NCBI GenBank assembly: GCA_014898415.1
Contig: RCTD01000001.1
Location: 1,178,001-1,242,000, forward strand
Reading direction: 5' to 3'
DNA: 64,000 nucleotides
Source: Stromatinia cepivora
Lineage: Eukaryota > Ascomycota > Leotiomycetes > Helotiales > Sclerotiniaceae
The notes under the pieces are model-generated. The model ran no database searches. It was not told the DNA's origin and saw only the letters and a list, made by a program, of their open reading frames with translations. Numbering within the stretch: position 1 is the first letter of the stretch; each line of letters opens with the position of its first letter. A program made the translations under genes and the position numbers. This document shows, piece after piece, positions 34,265-43,883 of this stretch.

Positions 34265-37067
34265 CATGTATCATTATATAGTTCTTCATTTTAATATATA
34301 CAAATCCAAAAGAGTATCCAAAAGAATGATTCTAAATCATATATGAAACTATAATGTTCGTTGTAAAATATATCGATTGTTATAAATACCTTGATATCAG
34401 TTTTGCTTAACGTTTTAGAAGCCTTTTCACAATTAATTTTAATAACAAGATCGAGATCGATTAGAAAAGCATTATCCTTGACTTTATTCAGTATAATATT
34501 TCTGATAAATATATTATAATAAAGGATCTCAACATTTAATAACGATTTATATCCTAAATTAATTAATTAATAGAATCCAAAATCTTTTTTAATATATTAT
34601 TTACCTTTAATCCTTTTAAACAATTTTATCAATATAATTTTTAGGGAAGTTGTATTATAAATGCTCTTCTTTATATCATATATAATCATATAATAATAGA
34701 TTCGATTGAATTGTTGAATATTGTTTTGGATCATCAGGGAGTCTAAGTAAACGTGTTTGGAAAGCGGCATTAACATTTGTATAAAGCTTGAAGATCTCTT
34801 ATGTGTAATGTTTTTGATGTTGCTTTTGCTTCTGCTTCCGCTTCCACCTCTGTCCCTCCATTCTTCCAACCTGTTAGATACAGCTGAGCTTAAAGTAGGT
34901 TCAGATATTGCAGATTAAAGTGGATTTCTCCCATTAATGTCCTATAATCCGTTACAAATATTATTACAAATATCATCAATTATATCCTTAATATATATAA
35001 TCTTATAATAATAATAATACAATATATTCTTTACTTCAATTTTTGTAGCTTCTTTTAACAAAACACTTTCTTCGGATTGATCTCTATATTCCTATGAATC
35101 CTTGATGATTAATTGTATATCCCGATTAATATAGCCTTTCCAGCAGGTAATCGTTCGACCAAAAATATAAGACTATTATTGTATAAGTTTTTCCAAATAA
35201 ATCCGCTTTTCCAAATTATTCTAATGGATATTGATATATTTGTTGGTATCTTTTTTCAATATAATAGGATCAAAGTTTAGATCTTCTTTATTCATTTATA
35301 AATATCTTAAAATTGTTGAAACGAATTTTTGATTATCTTTATTAATATCGAATGATTCAGAAATTATTCTTTCAAGTTTATTAAATTGTTATAGTTTTAT
35401 AAATGAATTATAGATTGTAAAATTCAAAATAAATCGATATATATTTTATATATAGAATATCTTTTGTATATATTTTATAAGGTTAAGTTAAATGAAGATA
35501 TAATTGTTTTTCGAATAGTTATTTTTGAGTTCATCAGGAACAAGGATTTGGGATTAGTTTATAAGTTTATCGCTTGAATTGTATATAAAGCTGATATCCA
35601 GTTTCTTTGGATTAATTGATCCAGGAATAGGTTTGTTTGGAATAATAAGATATCGATGATCTTTATTAAAACGAAAACCTTTTTTATTCGCGAAAAGAAA
35701 AAGTTTTTTAATACAATTCTTAAGCTAATCCAAAACATCCAACTTTTTATAATCATTTAGTTATTCTATTTAGCTAATACTTTCCTTATATAACGGTAGA
35801 CTGCGCAAAAATTATCTGTACCCATAAGTTATCCGCAGATAATCCGCCCTGTGGGTACCCATCAGAGATCCTATTCGCCCTGCAGGTTATCTATCCAGAT
35901 TTAAAATTACCCATCTTGTCACAGATAATCCGCAGATTATCTATAGATAACCCATCTATTTATAGATAAATGAATTATTTGTGGATAACCTATAAATATA
36001 TAGGTAATTTGTAAATAATCTATAAATATATAAATTATTTATAAATAATCCATAGATTATTTATAGATTATCCATTTTTCATTTAAATTTGAAACTATTC
36101 TCAAATCATTTTATAGCCCAAAAATGATTCAAATTTAGATTTATACTAATTTTTATACTAATCATAAAATTATACTAGTTTTATAAAATATTATACAATA
36201 TACAAATAGATAAATACCCGCGGATAATCTGTATCCGCCCTATAGATTACCCATCCCAAATTTTGAATTACCCGCCCTGCCACAGATAATCCGCAGGTTA
36301 CCCATCGAGATCATTACCCGCCCTATGGGTACTCGTTGCGCAGCCTATATAACGGTAACTCTGAATCTTTGTATATATGGAATACAATATCTGCAATCTC
36401 CAAAAGCTTTGGAATCGGTTCAATGAAAGTATTAAAAAAGTCTGGAAGATTCATTATAAGGCTATCTTGCATTTCTTCTCTGAGTATAAGACCAATATAC
36501 TTCAAACGTTCGGATGAGTCTACAAGGCTACCGGTGGTGAATGTGTACGGTGTCTGTTGGTAGGAGGAGGTAAAGGGTAGGATAGATTGAGGAGGAGTAG
36601 TTGATCCGGATTGATGGGTAGTGATTGGTCTGGCGAGGAGGCCGAAGAATGCATTGAAAATCTCAACATCGGATACATGGCTGTCAACTGCCTTGAAAAA
36701 TGGGATACACGATGAAAGATTGAAGTCATCGGAATATATCTGTAATGCCAAATTGATAAGATCCTGCGAAAGAGTATCAGAATCATTATGAGATTTGAGA
36801 ATAGAAGTTAGCAGAATGGAATGTAATATTATAAGTAGCTCGAGTACCAGTTCTTTGGTATTTATACAAAATTAGTATTGGATTTAGATAGAAGTTTTAT
36901 TTTAAATAGATATTTTTATATTTGCCTATTCTAAATATTTCTATTAATTGTTCGATTTCAAAGATATCAAAATCTTTATATTTTTCTTTAAAAAGACGAC
37001 GAAAATCATCCAAATCATTTCCGATTGGGTTCTGTGCAATGATATCAGTATCGGAGAGAGAACTCAT
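34265..37067 (-). pseudogene. FunK1-type fungal protein kinase pseudogene, split by a MITE
   Basis: Reading leftward from about 37,067, degraded frames follow the order of FunK1-family fungal kinases. Upstream of the MITE: SERLKYIGLILREEMQDSL and PDFFNTFIEPIPKLLEIADI (36,786-36,348). After the MITE the same frame resumes briefly, then IIPNKPIPGSINPKKLDIS and SQILVPDELKNN (about 35,660-35,520), then LIIKDS-EYRDQSEESVLLKEAT (about 35,130-35,060), a Ser-rich insert (34,869 on), NAFLIDLDLVIKIN (about 34,480) and HYSFIYDLESFFWILFWICI (about 34,320-34,270). The VLH-RD catalytic loop region is degraded (YNIFIRNIILNK). Multiple stops (W and Q codons to stops) and frame changes make it a pseudogene; the AT bias and transition pattern fit RIP. 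Family assignment is by motif recognition. Confidence 0.75.
35797..36347. mobile_element. hAT-type MITE, copy 2 (551 bp), inside the FunK1 pseudogene
   Basis: Near-identical in layout to copy 1: left end TAGACTGCGCAA, right end TTGCGCAGCCTA (one G-to-A mismatch between TIRs), flanked by a perfect 8-bp duplication TATAACGG (35789-35796 and 36348-36355). Removing the element and one duplication rejoins the host frame. It has no coding capacity. Confidence 0.93.
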
Positions 37068-37408
37068 TGTTCGCAAGTGGGCCTTAGATGAGGAGAGAGT
37101 ATCGTATATAATAATGAAAAGGATATTGTAATTGTAGGAAACGAAAGAAAAAGAAAGAAAACAGAATACATTGACTAGGTTATTTTAGCTATATGTTTAT
37201 CGGCGCTCGGGATTTGTTGCTTTTGCCATCTTCACCAAACCATTAACAGAAAACAGATTGGTTTTATTAGAAAAGGATATAGATTAAAGAATAGAAAGCT
37301 AAAGATAGATAAATTATTTCTAATACCAATGGTATATTAAACTAATATGAATATGACCTATTAAAATTACCCTTATTACAACTTTGGATATATATAGGAT
37401 TACACCCT
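37068..37408. other. Short intergenic/AT-rich segment
   Basis: Lies between the start of the FunK1 pseudogene and a solo LTR; presumably its former promoter. No supported gene. Confidence 0.35.
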
Positions 37409-37762
37409 TGTTACGAGGGTAGCCGTCTAGATCACGTGGAAGTGTCCTAGGATCTCGTGATGGTTTATAATTGATTGATTGATTGATTTAATTAACGTCT
37501 ACACTGAGTCTAAGACTATCTAAGACCTGATGGTTTATAACTAGGCGTCAAGTAGGGATTTAAGTAACAACAATGATATGCTATTCGTAACTAATAGTAG
37601 AGTATACTAAATGATTGATCTTGAGCACGAAGCTCCTGATTATATAGATCTTCGTACTATACGTCCCAGTTGTCCCAGTGGCACTGGGACCACTGGGCCC
37701 ACTGGGACACTTCACGTGACTTCCTTAGTCGCATGATGTCGTATGTTACGTCCGTCGTAACA
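37409..37762. mobile_element. Solo LTR-like element (354 bp) with palindromes
   Basis: Begins TGTTACGAGG and ends GTCGTAACA, an 8-bp terminal inversion (TGTTACGA/TCGTAACA) with TG...CA ends. Flanks ACCCT (37404-37408) and ACCTT (37763-37767) look like a 5-bp TSD with one C-to-T change. It contains a GC-rich hairpin region at about 37,666-37,712. No partner LTR is found in the window. Confidence 0.65.
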
Positions 37763-37933
37763 ACCTTATAATCACAATTTTGAATATCCAAACCTATCTT
37801 TATAAATCCTGAAATTAATTTATCAAAACATCTAATATATTTATTGTTGAGAGGGCAGGGGATAACAACAGTATTCTATATGGTATGAATAATATTGTAT
37901 TGTAGTGCTTTATGAGCTAGCTGTCATACGAAA

Positions 37934-38022
37934 TGTAACGATCTTACCATCCTTTTCCTTTCCCTCCTTAGCTTAGTATTCTCTAATACAAGATACTTAA
38001 ACTATTATTCTTGAGTGTAACA
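37934..38022. mobile_element. LTR-like relic (shortened copy)
   Basis: TGTAACGATCTTACCATCC...GAGTGTAACA; its first about 20 bp and last about 55 bp match the ends of the longer repeat at 38284-38508, with the middle missing. Ends TG...CA. Differences are mostly G/A and C/T. Confidence 0.5.
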
Positions 38023-38283
38023 TTCACCCCGGTTATTAAATAATGTATGATAGGCCCAAATATAAGGAATCTCATAGAACTTCAATTCTATAATCTTCTC
38101 TTTGCTGCTTACACTTGATATATACGAATTATATTACGAAAGACCTCTCTTATATCCAAATTAAAATCTTAAAGCTCTGCAATATCCCTTCTTTATAAAG
38201 ATTTATACAAACATTTCTTTCATCCATCTTCAAATATAAATATATCACCATCAACCGCAGGTGCAGTTTCTCTACTCAAATGC

Positions 38284-38508
38284 TGTGACGACCTTACCAT
38301 CCTTACCTTACCATCCTTACCATCCTTACCATCCTTACCACCCTTACTACACTCCCTCGAGTCACGAGGCTTCGTTTGTACACACAGACCATTCGCACAT
38401 TCTATTTAATCACAAGGAGACTCCTTGTACTTGTTCTTCTTTCCCTTCCCTTCTTAGCTTAGTATTCTCTAATACAAGATGCTTTAACTGTTATTCTTGA
38501 GTGTGACA
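38284..38508. mobile_element. LTR-like relic (longer copy) with TTACCATCC array
   Basis: TGTGACGACC...GAGTGTGACA, 225 bp, sharing both ends with the relic at 37934-38022. The interior carries tandem TTACCATCC units and an E-like segment CTCGAGTCACGAGG. No matching target duplication was found, so a solo LTR of an unknown family is the best guess. Confidence 0.5.
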
Positions 38509-39375
38509 CAAACGAGGTCTTGTGATTCGAAAGTATGTGGTAAGGATGGGTACGGTTGTCACGAAAAGAGTAAGCGAAAAGAAGGGTGAGCGAAAAGTGG
38601 GGTATTTGACTTACAGGTCATATATGTTTAACATTACAGGTTCTGAGTATAAGCGTTCGTTGTGATTCAAGATCTCAATCACTATTAAAAGGAAGAAGAA
38701 AGATACTTATTATATGATCTATCAAACTTTAGATACTTTTCGATGGATGTATCGCATAGTCTGCATAGCTTTAGCTACAGTGAGATCAAATGAATTTACT
38801 AATACTATAGGCTGGCTAAAGATGGCTTGACTGGAGAACAAGGTGTTTGGTTTCATCTAAAGCGATAAAGATAAAATCTGAAAATCTTCGGGACTCTTCC
38901 AAGATGAAGAGGCCATCTACTAATACTTGACGAACACATAATCTCACAATGAAACAGAAATAAAAAACAAATCACAAATAGGTCATATGGATAGTATACG
39001 AGAGTAAGGTGAAAAGGTAAGATAAAGTATCGTTTTTCATCTGATATTTCTTGCTCGCTTAGACATATTGTGAGAAACTGACCTGCTGTTTCTTCTCGAT
39101 TTGCCAAATTCAGTCCATACCCGAACAACACAAACACTTCTTTGATGCATGTATTTGGCTTTGTCATGTCCAAAGTGCAGAACAAAATTGCAAACAACGT
39201 TACCCAGTTTTACGAAATCGTTTATCAATCGCGAATTGATCTTGGTACCAAAGTGAAATGTGTTAGCCCATTTAATCAGTTTGGTTATATCTGAAATAAG
39301 CTATCGGTTTCTCTCCTCCTATAATTGAATAGTATTATCTGAATCGAATAGATCATAAAACAATATAGCAGAACA
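38509..39375. other. Intergenic, no supported gene
   Basis: A minus frame at 39,197-38,853 (114 codons) contains no recognised domain; it starts amid low-complexity sequence. Otherwise nothing is seen. Confidence 0.35.
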
Positions 39376-40563
39376 TCAAGGCCTAGTAGTATCAAATACT
39401 CGAGCATTAGATGTACGAATATAATCACCAAGAGTTGATAACTTAGTCATTAAACGTTTGTGATCGTTAACATCTGGGTTTATCGTTGTTGTTTCGGTTA
39501 TCCAATTTATGAACTTCGATTCAAGTATTTTTGAAATTGCCAAATCTTCTTTCAGTTTCAGTTTCTGATGTATATCTCGTAATTGTAAATCAACAAGAAG
39601 TTCCATATCCGAGTCCATCTCCAAATCTTTATCGACGGACTGCGAATCCCATTCGAAATCGTCCAAGTTTATCTCGTTATCCGATAGCTCTATATCGCTG
39701 TAAGAAAAATGTTCTTGCGATATCGGTATACCATCCGCCTGAACTGGAGTTTGATTCCCTTTGATTGCATTGGGTGGTACACGTTCCGCTTGGAGAGCGA
39801 TCTGTGGTGATCGAGGAACCTGCACTTCCGGTATTGGCCGAACAGGATTATCGGCATACGATGGCGGTTGTTGGTCTTGTTGATCCTGATACCCAAATTT
39901 ACTCCATTCCACTAACATAGCTCTTTGTTGGATGTACATTTCCTCCATGCCGATTCTGTGTATAGCACCACCAGCGTTACCTAAGCGTTTGCATAATTCT
40001 TTCAAACCCTCCTGTGCATAATCATTCGGCCTGATGTATACATTGAAGATGGACACATTAGATAGAGATTCGAGGGTACGAATCATTTCGTTTGAAGTGC
40101 TATTCCAGGTCCTAATGATCGCAAAAGTCTCCTTCATAATAACGAATCCTTTCACAGTAAGATTGAATGGTATAAGGATAACATAATCTGATTCGCTTAT
40201 ACCAACTTCGTGAAATACAGAGGCATCAGAAAGGAATGGATTATCGAAGAATAATGGATAATCAATGTTCGGTCTTGTAAGACACATAGGGGCATTTGCG
40301 AAATTGGCATTTGGCAGAACAACCAATAACATCTCCAGTCGTTGTTTCTTATTAGCAACCCTTATAAATATCACAAAAGAAAAATGAATATAAATATATC
40401 CTTCCATATCATAGCCTATTGCCATAATGAATTCAGGATTCTGCTTGTTACGATACAAACAAGAACCTAGCGTTAAAGACATGCCTGCTGAATCCACCCA
40501 TGTTACAAATACTCTCTCGCGAAGCAGAGTTTGTAGCTGAAGATTTTCAATCGGAACCAACAT
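39376..40563 (-). CDS. Lineage-restricted-looking hypothetical protein, 395 aa
   Basis: A single intact frame from ATG 40563 to the TGA at 39376 (tca on plus). The N-terminal 200 residues look folded (LLRERVFVTWVDSAGMSLTL, LEMLLVVLPNANFANAPMC, ESDYVILIPFNLTVKGFVIM, SIFNVYIRPNDYAQEGLKEL), followed by a Gln/Pro-rich linker, an acidic stretch (YSDIELSDNEINLDDFEWDS) and a helical C-terminus (LSTLGDYIRTSNARVFDTT). No known domain. Its moderate GC and lack of stops contrast with the RIP-degraded surroundings, so it is probably still under selection or recently arrived. No signal peptide. Confidence 0.55.
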   Translation of the reverse strand: MLVPIENLQLQTLLRERVFVTWVDSAGMSLTLGSCLYRNKQNPEFIMAIGYDMEGYIYIHFSFVIFIRVANKKQRLEMLLVVLPNANFANAPMCLTRPNIDYPLFFDNPFLSDASVFHEVGISESDYVILIPFNLTVKGFVIMKETFAIIRTWNSTSNEMIRTLESLSNVSIFNVYIRPNDYAQEGLKELCKRLGNAGGAIHRIGMEEMYIQQRAMLVEWSKFGYQDQQDQQPPSYADNPVRPIPEVQVPRSPQIALQAERVPPNAIKGNQTPVQADGIPISQEHFSYSDIELSDNEINLDDFEWDSQSVDKDLEMDSDMELLVDLQLRDIHQKLKLKEDLAISKILESKFINWITETTTINPDVNDHKRLMTKLSTLGDYIRTSNARVFDTTRP

Positions 40564-41182
40564 GATCTACCCCTGCAACTAAATTAGCGATGAATGTAAT
40601 GGAAGAAAAACAATGCCTCTTAGGATAAAGCGAGACAAAGGATTGATCAATAAATGTTAATGTGAAGTGATGAGCGATTCACATTAATATATGTCAAAGG
40701 GCGGGACCATGTCATTATGCAGATAATGCCAGGGTTATTCTAAACAGCGGATGCGGAACCTGCTCATTATACTCACATTCTCTAATACAGTTAGTTCATC
40801 TCATCCATCAAGAATAATAGAGCATAAGTACTTTGAATTTTATTAAAAGTATAGTTTGACTGGTGAATATGATCATGGGTCCTCTTCACATGCCCGGCAC
40901 GCCCGGCATTGCAATGAGGATCAAGCGCAAAGCATAAGGCTAAGGCTATCATCTCCCGCACAAGCTATAACAAGCGCTTCTATTTTAAATTAAAAAAAAT
41001 CCCCCTTGATAATGACAATAATAGCCAGTTTTCGGTGCCTATGAAGGATGTAACCATCACACATCATGACAGGGTTGTTCTAAACAGCTAGCGCTGAAGG
41101 ACGTAACCACCGCCATAGATCGTGTCACTATGCAGATCGCGTCAGTGTCGTTCGACGGGGGTGAGGAGAGAAGCGTTACCAC
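40564..41182. other. Intergenic with degenerate dispersed repeats
   Basis: Recurring fragments such as ACAGGGTTGTTCTAAACAGC and CCAGGGTTATTCTAAACAGC (about 40,728-40,748 and 41,069-41,090) resemble each other and the following minisatellite loosely. No gene. Confidence 0.4.
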
Positions 41183-41992
41183 GGCCACAAAATGACGGAG
41201 TTATAATCAACAGAATGAAGAACTGACCACAGGCCACCAAATAACAGGGTTATATATAACAAATGAAAAACTGATCATAGACTATCAGATAACAGAGTTA
41301 TATACAACAAATGAAGAATTGACTATAGGCTATCAAATAATAGGATTATATATAACAAATGAAGAATTGATCATAAATCATCAGATAATAAGATTATACA
41401 TAACAAATGAAGAACTGACCATAGATCATCAAATAATGGGGTTATATATAACAAATGAAGAACTGATTATAAGCCATTAGGTGATGGGGTTATACATAAC
41501 AAATGAAGAACTAATTACAGGCCACCAGATGACGGGGTTATGCATAACAAATGAAGAACTGACCACAGGCCACTAGGTAATGGGGTTATGTGCAACAAAT
41601 GAAGAACTGACTACAGGCCACTAAATGACGGGGTTATACACAACAAATGAAGAACTGACTACAGGCCACCAGGTGACAGAGTTATATGCAACAAATGAAG
41701 AACTGATCATAGGTTATCAGATAACGGGGTTATATATAACAAATGAAGAATTGATTACAGACCATTAAATGATAGGGTTATATATAACAAATAAAGAATT
41801 GATCATAGACTATTAGATAACGGAATTATATATAACAAATGAAGAACTAATTATAGATTATCAAATGACGGGATTATATATAATAAATGAAAAACTGACC
41901 ATAGACCACCAGATAACAGGGTTATATACAACAAATAAAGAACTGATCATAGGCCACCAGATGACGGGGTTATACGCAACAAATGAAGAACT
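41183..41992. repeat. 48-bp minisatellite, about 17 copies
   Basis: Head-to-tail degenerate units of consensus AACAAATGAAGAACTGACC / ACAGGCCACCAGATGACGG / GGTTATATAT. The period is 48 bp, a multiple of three, so one plus-strand frame encodes repeated 16-residue units like TGLYITNEELTIDHQI, interrupted by TAG where CAG would be. Copies differ mainly by C/T and G/A, suggesting RIP or deamination. Confidence 0.92.
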
Positions 41993-42080
41993 CTACAACC
42001 GGCATGTCGAGTGGCATAGTTGTTTTAATCGATGGATGCTGCAGAATGCATTTTTTGTGGGCATACCATGCAGACAGTTG

Positions 42081-42256
42081 CGATGGATGGTGTGCGGCTG
42101 AGGATGAGGTGAGGGGTTGTGATGGAAAGACTTCGCAGGTGTTATTGTAATAAATGGTGGTTGAGGATGAAGTGCGATGGATGGTGTGTGGTTGAGGATG
42201 AAGGCAAGTGTAGGTGGTGATGGAAAGACTTTGCAGGTGTTGTTGTAATAAATGAA
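42081..42256. repeat. Imperfect tandem duplication (about 96-bp unit)
   Basis: GATGGATGGTGTG(C/T)GG(C/T)TGAGGATGA...GATGGAAAGACTT(C/T)GCAGGTGTT(A/G)TTGTAATAAATG appears twice in direct orientation directly after the 48-bp array. Confidence 0.8.
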
Positions 42257-43883
42257 GTCGAAATGGCGATGAAAATTAAAATTACGATGGAAATGATGTT
42301 CGATGGAAATTATGTTTGATGGTTGGATGCAGAAGAAAATAAACGATTCGTGCAGGATATATATAGTACGCAAAACCCAATATGGGGACCACTTAAGCCC
42401 AGCCACGCATTCTTGGCATGGAAACTCCACCCCAATCCAAACACCTCAGAAACAAGGCAATAACACCAAAGCGGAATTACGGCGCACCACTCAAATCACT
42501 TACACGATTGTACGGTTACACCATTCTTTCTAAACTCTCTAATCATAGAGTACAAACTAACTCTGCATACATACAAAAACAACCATCCTAGAAAATTCCA
42601 CTGGTCAAAATTAATCCCTCATGTTCGAGTCCTCTAGCAACTGGATACGACCTTATTTACAGAGTACAACCACAGATAAACAAGTTTAATTTCAACATGA
42701 TTGAGTTGTTACCATAAACAATGAAAGCACCTGCATTCAATTTAATTGTGGGTGGCCTTATTTACCGCTCACATTAATCTAAAACTTGCGCTACGACTCG
42801 CCAATTCGGACCAGCCGCCGGATGTGCATGGCCTAATTAGACGATAGATCAACAGAATCACACCATCAGCGTATCTTCCATTCTATTGAGCCCTGGCCTA
42901 ATTAGATTAGATTGTCCATCTGTCCATCTGTCCAGGGGCTCAATTGGCAGATGAACATTGAACAGGAACCATATGCCGACTCCCGAGGGGTGGTTGGATT
43001 AGTGACAGATCTGCCACGTAACACGTTAAACCAAAGATTCTCCAAGCATTCGTTGGGTAGTATCGAGCCAAACACAGCTGGGCGGCAATTCAAAGAAACA
43101 CTGATGTGCCAGAAGAGATCCGTCAGCGGTTGTACTGTGCTGAAGTTCTAACAAGTACTTGTAAAATGCCCCCCCACCCCCCCCCCCCCCCCCCCCCCAA
43201 AAAAAGCACGCTCATCAACACCTCCCCGTATCCCGTCTAAATCGCCCCAACAACTTCTGAGTCTCTTCTCCTTCAGGCTATCGTCTTAGTATCCCTGGTT
43301 TTCTTGATAAAGTACTCATGTTGCCAGAAAGAAAGATAAACATGGGCACTTTGACCAATACGGACAATTGTTCCCTAGTGTTCGGAGTTTTATGTTTGTT
43401 GCTGCACGAAGGAAGGAATGGCCCTCAGGCAGATGGGGAGCATACATATTTATGCGGGGCAATAGATGATATTATGGTACGTTCGAGATGTGTAGCCCCT
43501 GCAGAAGTGGGCACTAATACATTTGCTGTACATCGAAACGTATAGTAATTATATCCTACTTAATTCTTTTTTCATTCTAACTATTTTAGATAATTACTCA
43601 ATACAATCCTTGGTGACCACGTTATAGTCCACATAGGCGACATCCTTATCCACGCTACGACACGCCGCGGAGATAATCAAGTTTCGACCTCTGAGGGTTA
43701 TAAGGTCTTTGCATTCTACTTGCATGCTATAAATGCCGCTAATTAGGCGGTCAAGACCCTGGTTAGGTGGGGAAAATGCTTAGCTGACCACAGATTGGTA
43801 AATAAGGCAATACTACTCCCGATGCCACGCTTCAGTTTGGCTCGCCTTTTGCTTTATTGCATCACGATTTTGCCCTGGCGAAG
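42257..43883. other. Intergenic with poly-C tract
   Basis: No supported gene; weak short frames only (for example 42,912-43,151). A C-rich homopolymer run with one A interruption followed by seven A lies at about 43,170-43,205. Confidence 0.4.
43170..43205. repeat. Poly-C / poly-A homopolymer
   Basis: CCCCCCCA followed by about 22 C and then 7 A. Such tracts are prone to length change and sequencing error. Confidence 0.85.

Noticed and set aside
34087..34281. Gly/Lys-Asp repeat protein frame (GKDGKDGKGGKDG)
   Set aside because: Encoded by the GGTAAGGAT simple repeat at the edge of a pseudogene; no gene context.
41865..42101. 78-codon ORF over the end of the 48-bp array treated as a gene
   Set aside because: It only covers three of about 17 units and is part of the minisatellite; reported as a repeat instead.
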